Shown: positions 31,518-45,000 of the stretch, one piece after another
Position numbering within the stretch: position 1 is the stretch's first letter
Layout of the letters: the number at the start of each line of letters is the position of its first letter
Source: Elysia crispata
Taxonomy: Eukaryota > Mollusca > Gastropoda > Plakobranchidae
Length of the DNA stretch: 64,000 nt
Reading direction: 5' to 3'
Assembly (NCBI GenBank): GCA_033675545.1
Contig: JAWDGP010004625.1
Coordinates: 246,501-310,500 of the forward strand
The notes under the pieces: model-generated
Database searches by the model: none
The model's input: only the letters and a program-made list of their open reading frames with translations
Told to the model about the DNA's origin: nothing
Made by a program: the position numbers and the translations under genes

Positions 31518-31779
31518 GTACATGCATAATTGGGGTCCGAGTGCATGTGGATGTGGTATGTTTTTCGTGCAAGGTGGCCCAGAACCCCCCAGCGCCATAT
31601 GTGAACATACAGAATTGCCGCGTGTACGAAAAAAGTGATCTGCGTACATGCAGAATTGGGGTAATTGTGTATGTAGGCCAGGCGTGTTTTCCGTACATGC
31701 AGAATTGGGGTCCGAATGCATGTAGATGTGGTATGTTTTTCGTACAAGGTGGCCCAGAACCAGCCTTATATATACTACT
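31518..31779. repeat. Right terminal inverted repeat
   Basis: Reverse complement of 18209-18470 with about 5 substitutions and no gap. The ORFs running through it in several frames are the same repeat shadows as on the left. The shared region ends at 31518; the left side has additional repeat units that are not present here. Confidence 0.93.
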
Positions 31780-31784
31780 TCAGT
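31780..31784. repeat. Target-site duplication TCAGT, right
   Basis: Direct repeat of 18204-18208 immediately outside the right terminal repeat. Confidence 0.75.
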
Positions 31785-34025
31785 TTCAATCTATAGCAGC
31801 CATACATAAATTGTTTACCTGCATTTGGAAAATCTACGTAACTGACACCAACATTTTAGAGTTTGGGCTATGTAATTTTTTAAACTATGATGCCCAGTTC
31901 ATTCTGTTTCATAAAAAAAATCTTCGATTAACTGATATTCCAACTACATGTGTCTGCATAGAAAGAATAATAATCTAAAAAGAAAAAATTTTTGATAATG
32001 CACAAGGGAGGAAGAATTATATTCCCTTTTTTTTTTTTTTTAAAGCACAGCAAACCTTTGACGTCCTACATAATTTACCTAAGTCAATGGTAACTCCTGT
32101 CGGACGAAGTAAAAGGGATATTTGAAAAGAGCTGTATATTAGGAATATTTTTTTTTACATCTTATAGGCAGCATGGCTAGATCTAGGCAGCAATTACCAG
32201 TTCAGTTACCACATGCAGTCCAGAAATCATTCGTACCTGAGGAAAACAAGACCGCCCACACTCCCCTCTTCCTAAACCCCTTGACTGCTACACTATTTCC
32301 CTGCCCCATGCTAAGGAAATTTTTGTGAGATTATGGAGTGCCAGTTATGTAAAAATTTTCTACAACTCTAGATCTAGAAATAATAGCAATACCAAAAACT
32401 ATATGTCAAAGGCAAAGCCATGGCTTGCTAGTCAATATCTAGATCTAGTCAAGATTGACACTCTTCCATACAATATGGGCTAGATTTAGATTCTACAAGT
32501 CAAGCTCAAAGGAACGGCTTTGGGTGTGTATGTGCGATGCGTGTGTTTCATATGTGTTAAATGTTCTTTGTCCGACTTCGATAATACCATGAGCTATTAA
32601 AAGTTTCAGGAAAACTTGAGCTTTTCAGTGATACTATCTAATTTTATCCTTTGAAAACCGAAACAAAACTTGCTATATTGAGCACGTGCAGCATACGTAC
32701 ACAGCACATGGGACAACCTTCAGATAAGCATGTACGATGTACGTACACAGCGCAGTGAAGTAATTAACCCGGGAACTACTGGCTTTGCTTTTGAATTGCT
32801 AGTTACGTTTTCTGTAATATTAATAGTAAAAAGTTGTGCTGTCTGTGATGAAGCAATAGCAAACACGCCAATATTTTTTTTTAGATTAAGGCCACATCTA
32901 ATTAATGTTCAGTTAAAAAAATGATTTTGTATATTCTCTCTTGCCATTGGTAATCAGATTTTTTGTGATTGAATCCCAACTTTTGAGTGATGTGCATGAA
33001 AGGAATAATGATGCACATTATTGCAGAGTGTCATTAATACTGGTTAAACTTTTTTTTTTCAATTCACATTGAATGAACTACAGAAAGCTGCACATAAGCT
33101 GTGATGGATCATGATTACTGAGATCCCTTTGCAGAAGGTCCTCGGGGTCCCGGTAATCAGAATAGTAATCATTTCCGGTGAAGTGAGGAGTGGTGATGAA
33201 GGGGGTAGTGGAATCAAAAAAGTAATCATTTCCTGTGAAATGAGGAGAGGTTACGGGATGTTACGGGGCTGACGGTAGGCTAAGATCAGCTGGATCCCGG
33301 AATAAAAAAAGTAATCATATCCCGTGAAGTGAGAAGTGGTAAGACAAGGTCAAAAGGTCATGATTACATCAACGATTCTCAGTCTCTCGTTGAATTCTGC
33401 TGGCATCTTAGTTACTGAGGATCATGGATTATGATTACTCCCGCGGATCTCACCAGGGGATTCGTGGACCCATTTCGTCAGGAAGATCCGTGATTACTGA
33501 TTACTTTTACGGGACCCGTCCCAGCCTTACTACAGACCATTCTCAACACAAAACTCATTAAACTTAAAGCAACAGTGATAGTTGGGCAGATTTATTTTGT
33601 TTAACTTGGAGGAAAAACAGCTTTTTATAAATGTGTCAGATGTGCAAATAAAATCAAATAGACTTGGATGTATTTGGACTTCTTCCATTTCACTACAAGT
33701 GAAAGCTTAGAACTTCAAAGAAGTTGAGAAGTTTTTTAACTGCCTAGATGTTTATGCATGGACAAAATATTAATGGAGCTATCTATTACACAAAATGTTG
33801 ACCAATCATAATATGGAATAAAAAAAAAAAATCCCTATATGCGCATGTTTTCAATTTCATGAACAAATATGTGAACACATAAAAAAGATCAAATTTACAT
33901 GATAAAATGATATTGATCATGATAAAAATGAATTTAAAGAGATAAAATATAATTCTTGGAGAACTGATGACGCAGATGACAATGGAGATGAAACTACAAA
34001 TCATAACAAACAATGGAAAAAACTA
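31785..34025. other. Intergenic / ACTL6A 3' flank
   Basis: AT-rich DNA between the virus-like element and the last ACTL6A exon. ACTL6A 3' UTR presumably occupies its right end; a minus-strand AATAAA-like signal lies near 33588. The only structure is the repeat cluster at 33100-33530. Confidence 0.5.
33100..33530. repeat. Repeat cluster with GTAATCAT motifs in both orientations
   Basis: Three imperfect copies of AGTAATCATTTCCNGTGAA followed by TGAGGAG or a close variant start near 33162, 33221 and 33311. ATGATTAC/GTGATTAC motifs flank the cluster on both sides (33110, 33361, 33437, 33491). It looks like a decayed MITE or a tandem-duplicated short repeat. Confidence 0.45.
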
Positions 34026-34106
34026 TTAGGGACATTTTCTTTCAACTGTTTGTTTGCCACCTTCCTCATACTCTTGCTTGGAAACCCACATCTGTTGGAA
34101 AGCACC
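34026..34106 (-). CDS. ACTL6A: ACTL6A exon 14 (terminal)
   Basis: Encodes [20 protein letters not shown] and VERKCP, then TAA at 34028-34026. Separated from exon 13 by an intron of about 6 kb. Confidence 0.95.
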   Translation of the reverse strand, partial: GAFQQMWVSKQEYEEGGKQTVERKCP

Positions 34107-37100
34107 CTGAAAGGAGTGAAAATAATTTTTTTAAGAGCTTGCCTTGATTTTTTTTCAGCAAGTTGTGAATAAAAGGAGTAAAAAAATAAGACAACGGAAA
34201 TCAAAATAGCAATTCAGTTGATTTTGTTCTTTCAACATTTTTTCAAGACTTTCAAATGCTTTCTAAGTGGCTATGGATTCCTACAAAAAATGCGTGAGGG
34301 TGTATTGCCTTGCAGAAAATTTTTAGCTGCTCATTTTATAATCTGAATGTTGAAAAGGGCCTATAAATAGATTTAGATTTTTTTTACAATATCAGCTACC
34401 TTTTCTTAATGATTTTACTTGTTATATTTCCTGTAAAGTAAAATTACAGCTACCCCAATGCATGAATGCAATCTAGCTGGAGTTGATTGGCCTGCAAGAT
34501 TACGTCTGTGAATCATTCAATACAAATCTTAATTTTGTTAACTTCTGAATAATGGAAATAGGGGAATGTTTCAATTTTATTGGCAGCAGCTCAATTAAGA
34601 ACAAATAAAAGATTATTTCTCCTGCCCCGTATATAATATTGCTAAGAAATAATGCCTACAGTACTGATTATTTTTTCTTTTCTCGTGTTGACTAAAGGTC
34701 TAAGCCTTATAAGTCTATCACTACTCTACCATAGTAATTAATACAATGAATAAATTAAAACAGTCACACTTGTCCCTTTCAGAAGAAAAGAAAACAAAAC
34801 CTGGAAAAAGCACTTACCCTGTCTTAAGAATATTAATAATGTTAAAAACATTAGGCTAAGACTGAGAGCATATCAGGGCCCTTGTGGCTCAGCTTAGCTG
34901 TGACAGCCAGTCATCACATATTTTCTGGTATACACACCCAACCTAAATGGTCAGCCAACACCTATGGTGTTGGTATCAAAGGTCACGGTCGATTGATTCA
35001 AACACCTGACCACTCGCCATAATCGCTACTGACCTTAAGTTTATCTAGGTCAGAGGCCAAGATGGATAAGTGACTGCATGTAACGCGCTCAACCGAACTC
35101 ACTAATTTCTCAATAATCAAGCTTAGATTCATAATTCTTTCTGATTTAAAACACCTAAGACTAAACGTGATAATTTTTTAAATGTTTGTCGAAGCATTTT
35201 TCAGAAATTTGTGTTTAAAGAAGTGAATTTGAAGCGACACAAGATGGCACCCACGCTGACACAGTCCTGAACCTCTAGCTTTAAAATTGGCACCCCAATT
35301 CAATTTTAAAAATTAACCGTATGTTCATTGTTCAAAAAGTGTCTTTTGATTACAGCTGTAAGGGCACTTACTGCTGTATTCAACTGCGTTTCTTTTTCAG
35401 CATCTGGAGACAATAGGTGAAAACTGCAGTAAGTGCACACTTACGGTTGTACTCAATAACAATATACCACAGACAGAGACATTACTTAAAGTCGATAAAT
35501 AACACGTACGGCCTCGGTTTCTTTTACCACCTCTAAAACTTGGGATGTATTGTTTATGTTTCATTTATCTCCTGAATTGTGTCACTGTATTATGGATCAC
35601 GAGTGTAGCCATTGTCAGGTTGAACTAGATCACCAGGTCAGTCTTTTGTATGAGGAACTAGCGCTACCATAATCTGATACTTCCTAATACCAGGATTGAC
35701 TCTCTCGTGGACGTTGTTCTATTTTAAAATTTAACAGTAAATAGAATGGGGAAAATAATGTATGTTTTATATTCTGAAAGCCAGTAGCTTAAAAAGAAGA
35801 CCTAGCATCATGTTTTGCGGTCACTGTCGTAATCTGATCTTGCTAAGATAAATTTTTATTGTCATGTTTCAATTTTACCACTTTTGTCTGTTTTGTTCAA
35901 AGACATAGAAGGCCTTTTATGCTCTTTGAAAAAGTCTTGAAAAGAGTTGATAAATACTCCGTTCTGACATTGGGATCTTCCACTCCCGCATACTCGTGGA
36001 GGTGAAGTCTATTTTTTATTCACATTCTAGAAACATGGATGGGATGGAGTGTGAGGATAGTAAAGCAACTTTGATATCGCACTTGACATACGGTTCCAAT
36101 CTTCCTAAAAAATCTAACAAACTCTCTGGCAATAACTGAACAGTATGAACTCACTCCACTCAGTATAACAAGCATATCAGAATCTACACCTCTGAATCTA
36201 CATAGAGATTCTGTAGAATCCCTACTGCTGTGTAAAGAGTTGGATGACATTGATTCAGACTCATCCTCAGAGATTCCACTTGCAATTGGTAAACATATAG
36301 CCAATCTGGTCAACCGAAAGTGTAGAGTAAGATCTAAGACAAAGGCTTATAGACAGGGTGATGAACCTGATCAGCGCAGTAGCAAAAGGAAAGCCCAAAT
36401 GTTTTTTGAGAGAACTTTTTGTGGCTGTGTTTTCCGATGAAGACAGATACGACCATATTTCAGACTCAGATGGCGATGCTGATGAGACACAATCATGCTA
36501 CCCCAAAAGTGAAGAAGACAAAGCGTTTCGGCTTTGAGCAATTCACCACACCACCCTCTCCCAGGCCAACACTAATTCTGCAGCTGGGACCTGGAGATGC
36601 TGCAAGTAGCACCCGATATCTTTCGGCGACAGTTACATCGAGGACAGTTCTCTCATTACACGAAATCCTTTGCAGTCTGGAGGTGATGCTGTGAAATCCC
36701 CATCCCAGGTCCAGACCTCTGCCCCTTGTGACACACCAAGTGGCTGGAGACAACAGAGGCAGCCTGACAACTTATTCGGGGTTCAAAGTTGTTAAACACA
36801 AATGTAATCTTGGTCAGGTGTATAAAATCAAAAAAGGTAAACCAGTTAGAGTAAGAGCCACAAAACCAGGGTGCGGGGAAGTTTGCAGATTTAAATGCCA
36901 TACAAAAATTAGTTCTGATAGAGAAATCATTACCTTAAGCTCAAAAGAATCCGAAAGCCCTAATGTGATCGACATGTCACATGACTATGGTGAGTCTAAA
37001 GACAGCTGGTTTAAATTAGACTTTGGCAGAAAGGAAGAAAGAACCTGGTAGTACCCAATGCTAGAGCAATTGATTTAAAGCCAGTATGTATATTAGTACA

Positions 37101-37472
37101 TACAACTTGATGAGCAAAAGCGGATCTTGACGATCGGTGTAATAAAAATCTTGTACCTCATAAGCACCATGCAATCTTTAAAGCACTGCATTAAGTATCA
37201 TATCTACATTTGCCATGCCTCTGAAAAGACAGTGCGTGTGACAGTAAAATGAAGTGAATTTTATTACCAAACGATGGAAAGTGTGTGCATTTTTTTATTG
37301 TGTATATATATGTTTAACATTCTCATGGCTCAAGGAAAAAAATAGTTGATGAAGCAGGAAAACAAGTGTGCTCATTGTTATAATATCAAGATGATAGAAT
37401 TGCATTTTACGTAATTTGTAACGTTCTGAGCGTTAACAAGGGGACTGGGGGGAGTAAGAGAGAGAGACAGAC

Positions 37473-37571
<99 letters not shown>

Positions 37572-40500
37572 CCTTTTTTTTATATATTGACATTTAGTAA
37601 TGTTGGTGCCAAGTACTATTTCGTTATTTTCAAATAAGTTATTTCTTCGCTACAGTTGAAGTTTTTCTTCAGGGAGTGTTTCCCTCTTTACAATTTAGTG
37701 AAAGTGTCTTTAATTGGTTGGTATTTAGCTGGCCTTTAAGCATTTCAGATGCTTCATTTTTACATGCAATAATTTAGGTTATTATAGTTTGCAAGATCTG
37801 TTGTTTTGATTGATGGATTACTTATATCTGTGCACTCCGCGAACTTCAGTTATACAAGAAAGATATGTTCAGTATTATTCAGGATCTTTTTAAGAGCATT
37901 TAAATCGCAATAAAATGTATAGCATCTGAACAAATAAGGCGACAATGAGAATAAAGCAAAAACCAACAGTCAACTGAAAACTAAAACCCAAATGATTGCA
38001 TACAACCGTAAGTGTTTAAAAACTTAGTACCAAAGTTGGAGATTGTATAGCTCACATTTAAAACAAGCGTATGTGCTCTTACGGCTGTAATCCATAACAA
38101 TGCTCTCACTTACTCCCACCGTAAGTGCACTTACAGTAGTAATCAAAAACTATTTTAAACATTGCAAGTGTTGTATGTCCACTATCTCAAAAAGCCAATG
38201 AGGTAACAGAAAAATGAAACCATTTTGCAAAATGTTGCTTACGGCAGTAATCAATACCACCCGAGTATATATACTTCGCGAAATCTAATAGATATACCAT
38301 AAAAACTATAGGCTTTGCTAGACTAACAAAATTAATTTAACCTCATGATATCGAAATAATTTTACATATTCGGCTCATTACTCTTGATCATAATTACTCT
38401 ACACAGCGTAGAATTTGGCCCTAAAAGCTGCATTTTAGTTCTGAACAAGGAGGGGGATAGGCCCGAAAACTATTTTGCATTTCTTTCAATATTAGAAATA
38501 AAACTCATTATTTTTTCCAATGCTGAATGAATATTATATCTTCACATCATACGGTTTTTGTTGACTTTAATGCAGCCATGTTTAATGATTAAAAATGATA
38601 CATTTAAAACACCCTCAAAATCGGGGAATCTCTGTTCCACCCAGCAGTTGACCTCATGAACTTAACAGGTTACTGGGAGCCGCTGGCAAACTAAAGGGCC
38701 ACAACTTAACATCTGTGGCACACTGCCACAAGCCATCAAATATGGCACAGACCTTGCTGGCTTGTTGGCCCAGTTCGTGTGGCAATTGACCTCATGACCT
38801 GATCAGGTTATTGGGAGCAGCTGGCAAACTAAAGGGCCGCCGCTTAACAACGGCGGCACGCTGCCAGAGGCCATCACATATGGCACAGACCTTGCTGGTT
38901 TGTTGGCCTGGTCCACGTCTACTATTGCAAACGTAAGTAGACCATCCTAACATTTGATGACTGGCTGCATGGAGAAAGGACCTTTTGCGTTAAAACATTG
39001 GCAGATCTTGTCTCTTTTAGATTGAAATTAGATCTAAGTAATGACCTAAGATTGGCTTTGTAAGTGTGTTGGACTTACTCACAATCTAGTTGTGATAAAG
39101 AAATAATTAGATTCCAATTTTAATGATTTTATCACAATGAAAGAAAATAGTCAAGATTTCACTTACGCAAGAAAAGGTTACAAAAATTGACATAGACAAC
39201 AATGGAGAAGAAAGAGCATTACGCAGAATGAAAGAAGGCCTTGCTAGAACTGTCTAAGCTAACACTTAAATAAAGACGCAACAATATGAGAACTGCAGTT
39301 GAGCAGTATTGATGTCTCAATGTCATAATGTAGAGGAAGAAAATAATCCCTTTAATAAGTTACATCTAGCTGATTTTGTATAATTCTCATATATATTATA
39401 AAGGTTCCTTTAACTCTTATTATCAATTAGGTTTGTATCTTCATAGCTTTAAAATGAGTGTTTAGAAGCATTTTAAAATTAGGTTGGGAAATACAGAATT
39501 AAGAGTTTTCACCGTGATGCTTTGTTAGCCAGCATGTGACATGATTCTTGATTCACAAAGTTTTTTTTTCCTACACAATACTATTTTCAGCCATTTCTGA
39601 CTGATGTTTTTTTCAATAAACAAAGCTATAAATCTCCCAGCAAGTTCTTCCAGCTAGCTGGCCATAGTTGATGATCTTGCACCCATGCCAATGTGTGGTA
39701 ACTTAAGGCATTCTAAACATTAGACGGGACAAAACTTAAAAAGATCACCTTAGCTCAACTGTTGACAACAACTAAGCCCTAACAGAGCTCTAAGCCCAGG
39801 CTGACGGCTGACAATGTGACATTTTAAGTAAGCACAAACATTTAACTCTAACGATAAATTTGATAAAATATCTACTTTTGTCAATATGTTAGGAAATAAA
39901 TTTTATTATTCAATTGACATTCTCTTTTTTCTTCTCCATAGAAAAAGAAATATAGGAATGATAAAATAAAATGTTAAAACATTGTTAAAATTTATCCTTT
40001 TTTTTTTAAAGTAAACTTCAAAAGCACAAGCCAATGTAATTTGATAATTTCTTGCTCAATGAACCTACCAAAGAAGCCAGAATAGATCCGCCAATCCAGC
40101 TGCTGAAACGTCTCTCTGAGGAGCTTGATGCAGCTACCACCTTCAGCCTCATGCTCTGAAAACAGAAGCCAGCAATTCATGCATTGAATCGTTCTCAAGC
40201 AGCTAGTGGCATGTATAACTAAAAATTCCAATAAATTGCAGGAAATACAATTAGACTTTATTCAAGGCTCTTTTAAAAATGCAATAAAAAAAAAAAGTCT
40301 TTTTATTTTAGCACCAGAAATGTCAGGAAAAAATTGTTTACTTATGAGCAACTATCATAATGAAAACAGCAAATCTCCTTTGCAGATATTATATTCATTT
40401 TTCGAAACACAACAATGAATCAATAACTAACCAAAATTAATTGAACACATAAAATACTATTACTGATCACACAGACTGGGCTGAGTAAGCAAAAATCTTG

Positions 40501-41890
40501 GACAGCTTATTTTATTATGGGCACGTAAATGTAAACCTAGTTGTCATCTTAAATTAAAGTGAAATAATAATCCAATTTTGAGAGCTCTTTGTGGGACTGA
40601 TTTTTATTACACAATAATAGTTAATTACCTTCTTTATCATAAGCTCAGATATTTATTGATTAATCCCTATAAGTCTCTCATGTTTTATCACTAACTCCCC
40701 ATCGCATCCTAAAATCCTTTACAAAGATCTCCAAAAGCATATATAATTCCAACATTTAGTAATAATCAAAAATTTAAAAAAAGAAAAGAAAAAGAAAAAA
40801 AAATTGCAATAACTAAATAATTGATGAATAAGGATGTGCATCAGATTTAAAAAACGAAACAAAAGGAAAGTGAATAATATTGGAAGAGAACAAAATAAAA
40901 ATGAAAAATTAAGGAGTTCAGATCACAAAGATCATCCAGCGAAGAGACCTCGAAACCTGCCTGTTATGTAAATACGAAACCTACAGGCAGGGTCTTATTG
41001 CTGAGGTCTCGATTGAGTCGATCTGTGAACCCCTCAAGCAAGGTATTGCCACCAACACAGATAACACTGCTATACAAACTCTGCAACCAAAAAAATAAAA
41101 GGGCCAATTCAAGATGTTGAGTGTTAACAGTTCCTGCAACCAAAATTAGGAGAAATATGTAAAAACTTTTCCCCACCATTGTTCAAATCATAATAATCCT
41201 CTTTCCCTCACTCCAAAAGGTAAGAATAAATTAAAAATTTATCATCTTCTACTGCACTCAGAAAGTATGAACATTTTTTTAAAACTTTTCACTAGTTTTC
41301 AAGTGCTTTGGTATAAATTTTGAAAATATACTTAAATTATTTATGTTGAGACTTTTATATCAAGTTGAACATAAATAATGAATATTTCTGTATTTTTTTT
41401 TTTTAGTTTATTTTACACTTAACTAAAAATAAGGGGAGCATTGTCAAGAATATTGAAAATCTACCCTGAGATCCATGTACCCTCTCTTTGGTAAAGTTGC
41501 CAACCCTGAGTTTAAGGAATTTATCTAATCAGCTGTGTTCAGACTGATACTAGGGACAGTATGCTAGATGTGTGAGAGAACAGGCCTGCAATTAATCACT
41601 TCTAGTTGATGAACGTCACAAGTTCCCTTATCTGAAAAACTCTTCACTCATGAAATCATATTGGGAACAAAACTTTAAAAAAAAAAAACCCTGCTCTTTT
41701 CAGCACATTGAAACAGGGTGTCTCACTTACCGGTCTGATGTCTATGTCACACATGCCTATGCTGGATGCCACTACTCCTCCCATGCCAAGCATAGAATTA
41801 CCACCAGATTCCTGGACAGGAGGAGAATTACACTCTGGTTACATGAATATATGGGAAGTGTAAATAGATAGATAAATAGAAAGTGAGTGT

Positions 41891-41930
<40 letters not shown>

Positions 41931-41981
41931 AGAAAGAGAGAGAGAGAGATTGAGAGAGAGACATAGAGAGAGAAAGAAGGG

Positions 41982-42029
<48 letters not shown>

Positions 42030-45000
42030 GAGACAAAGAGACAGACAGCCAGAGAGAGAGAGGGAGAGAGAGAAAGACAGACAGACTGACAGACAGAGAG
42101 GGAGAGACAGAGAGAGAGAGAGAGGGTGAGTGAGAGAGAGTGTGTGTATGTATGTATGTATGTATGTATGTATGTATGTGTGAGTTTTTGTCAACTGTTT
42201 GCATGAAAACAAGGAAAAAAAACTGTAAGCTTCAATTATTTCTCTACAGAGAGAAATAAAATATATTCAGCTCACGCAGTTACTGATATTGTAAATATCC
42301 TCATAATCTAAGGCTTTCCTACAGCATTTTAAACCTTTTAAAACCTACGGTAGAAATTTATAATAAAATTATTCTACTACATCACACATAGACAAACATG
42401 TGAAAGCTTTGAAAAAAAAAAATTAGTTAAATTTATTTGACAATGTATTTCATATAACACTAGATGAACTAACATAGGCTCTTTGGTAGTATTCAAATTT
42501 ATGAGAATTTTTCAAAAACAGACACAAATATGGAGCTATACAAGTAGATCACCATTGGCACACTAGATATATCACAAAGAGGCTAAAGTTTTACTCTCAC
42601 TGCTAATTCTGGTGTTTGAAGCTGTCAAAAATTTCTTTACTCCTCTGTTCAATTCTCATATGGGTAAATAATTAATTCAAATAGTTTTCAAAACCTTTTC
42701 ATCAAACGCTCTAAAGATTTATCTCTGCTGTTTGACCCATGAGAACTAGTTATGCGATATCCAGGAAACTAATGACTCTGGCTCTTACTTTGAGGAAAGA
42801 TGGATCAAATAAGCCCTCACACACTTTGAACCGCTCACTGCCAAAATCATGACTGTAGCCATGGGGGAACTCATAGAGCTTGGTCGGCATGGAATCTGTT
42901 TGACTGCAAATACACAAAAGGTCCAGATATTATAAAGAAATTTGCTGATTATGGAAAGTTAACTACTGCTTTTTATTGTCACACTCTAGTCACCTAGTCC
43001 ACCTCGCCCATACACATTAATAGCTTAGCTTCTAAGAGATAAAATTGTATGAAATTATCAGTATTCTCTGAAGAGATATTACTTAGCTCTTTTCAAATAG
43101 TAAAGGATGAGTTTATCAACTATCAATTGCTTTTTTCTTTAAAATTCAAATTTAAGTTTTGTAAATCAATTTTGTTAATGGTAATTTTACCCGACCACCC
43201 TAAGGTGGCATGACTTTACACTCTATTACACTGAGTGTGCTCTAAATTTAGACTGCTCAAACTGATGTTATTGCTACACTTAATCAACCAACCAGCTTCA
43301 GTCTTCAATCTATTTATAGTCCTAATACTCCTATGTCATTTTCCAAAATAGCTGAGCTCACGGACAGCAAACCATCGTGAAATCTACCAAATTTTTCAAC
43401 ATGAAACAGTAGTTTCTCAACTGTCTACAACAGATATAGCTAACAAACGAAACATTTATTCTCGGCTGATGGTTTAACTGATTTGAATCATTTTCATGAT
43501 GATGATAATTTAAATGCAAATTATCAAGACAATGAATTAGAATCAGAAAGCAGTATACAGAAACATCTAGACCTAGTGAGCGTGGTCCTACTAAGAATGT
43601 TGAAACTAATGTTCAAACACAGATTTAGGGATTCTTTCCAAAGAGATCTGCGAAAATATAGAATAATCATTTCAAAATCTGTTTTGACATAGCCTCATGA
43701 GCATGTTTAAAATGTGTGGGTATGAATATGTTCATTTCAGCTGATTTTGAGGGTGATGGTTCAAGGTATTAAGACATACAATATGCTATATCCCATTTCA
43801 TTTTCATCTAAAAACTCTGGTTTGACCTTAAAAGAAATTGATCATTTTAACGTGAAATACAAACAAGGAAAGAAAATAGCCATTAAAAAGCAACAACTGT
43901 TCAAAGCTACCCTTGATCAAATGGTGTGTCCGACACTTGTACAACACTGGCAGCAAAATCTTGTAAAACATCCTGAAAATTAAAAACAAAAAAAATTAAA
44001 ATCCGAAAGAATCTTTTCTTATGTAGAGAAGTTTTCATTCTTGGGAATTAATGTAATTAAAAAAAAAATAAACAACCCAACATAAGTCTTAAAAACCTAA
44101 ACAGCATATGGTGCAAAATCATTTTAAGTCATTTAATTGGTCTGATTGGGGAAAAAAAAAATTGCATACTTTCTATCAAATAACCTTGTTAGAATGGATA
44201 TAGTAAACTTACTTTCACCATGTAGTTGTGGAAGGATTTGGTTACATTCAAGTTCTCTTTTTTCTTCCATTTGGGTGGCTGACCATCTGATACTGCTTCC
44301 TGAGCAAGAAAAAGTATATAAATTGTTTTCTTTCCTCACCCTAAAGTTCTAGCCTCCAGATATTAATTTTCATAGCCTTGCCTAAATCTAGGGGTCTTAT
44401 TTCAAACACAATGACATTTATTGCAACAAAATTGCTGGGTTCACAGCTTAGGCCTACAACTAAAATAGGTGCATTTTACATAAACAGTTAACAAGTTACA
44501 AAGGCCTGCAACTAATACAACATAACATAAAATCCACTTTAAGTGTATGACAAAGCTACAATGAAATTAATTGTGCTATATGTAAAGGTTAGCACAGTAT
44601 TTCACTGATGGAATCAGTGAGGATTAGATACTAATTAAAAAAAAAGTTGAAAAACTCTCACTCCTGAACATAAAAAAAATGAGAAATATTCAAATTCAAT
44701 ATTCAGCATTTTAAGCTGTATGTAATAAAAGGACAAAAAAGAATATATAAAATTCAAAATCAATATTAATAAACCAGAAGAAAGTGATTAGCTGGTAACG
44801 ATATGTTGCCACTTACTTTGCTGGCAATTGTGTACGGTGCAACAATGTCAATACCCATCTCTTCCATCAATTTCTTACATTCCACAGCAACAAAATCTCC
44901 AGCCAGAGGGGACTTAACGATACCTGAAACAAAAGTACAAAGATCCATACACTCAACACTGCTGACCTTTTCAATGAAATCTATGAGAGGTACAATAATC

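Larger units (their letters stand above)
18209..31779. mobile_element. Polinton/adintovirus-like virus-derived DNA element, 13,571 bp
   Basis: Bounded by 262-bp terminal inverted repeats (18209-18470 and 31518-31779) that start with AGTAGTATATATAAGG and differ at about 5 positions. It is flanked by TCAGT on both sides. GC content is clearly above that of the surrounding AT-rich host DNA. It encodes a family-B DNA polymerase, a packaging ATPase, a major capsid protein, a probable minor capsid protein, fibre-like proteins and conserved accessory proteins. No retroviral-type integrase and no adenain-like protease is visible in any frame, so it is not a standard complete Polinton. Polymerase, ATPase, one 441-codon gene and one fibre copy are broken. 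The near-identical ends suggest a fairly recent insertion. Confidence 0.93.
35344..38147. mobile_element. Possible DNA-transposon remnant in ACTL6A last intron
   Basis: The left sequence TTTTGATTACAGCTGTAAGG plus GCACTTAC (35344-35371) matches, inverted, the right sequence at about 38121-38147 (GTAAGTGCACTTACAGTAGT plus AATCAAA). CTTACGG.TGTA.TC motifs recur inside both ends (35441, 38004, 38078). Between them lie broken plus-strand ORFs (36240-37051). No clear target duplication was found, so the limits are tentative. Confidence 0.4.

Noticed and set aside
34870..35060. tRNA-derived SINE
   Set aside because: A TGTTTGAATCAAT stretch on the minus strand recalls a B box, but no matching A box or tail is visible.
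37378..37593. Ser/Leu repeat ORF
   Set aside because: Encoded by a (GA)n microsatellite.
41772..42212. Long Ser/Leu and Arg/Glu repeat ORFs on both strands
   Set aside because: Products of GA-rich simple sequence in an ACTL6A intron.
43483..43692. Acidic plus-strand ORF of 69 codons
   Set aside because: Inside an ACTL6A intron, no motif and no supporting signals; possibly old transposon sequence but not supportable.
43747..43983. 78-codon plus-strand ORF
   Set aside because: Overlaps the antisense ACTL6A exon 9, whose splice sites and protein match are clear; the ORF is a shadow.
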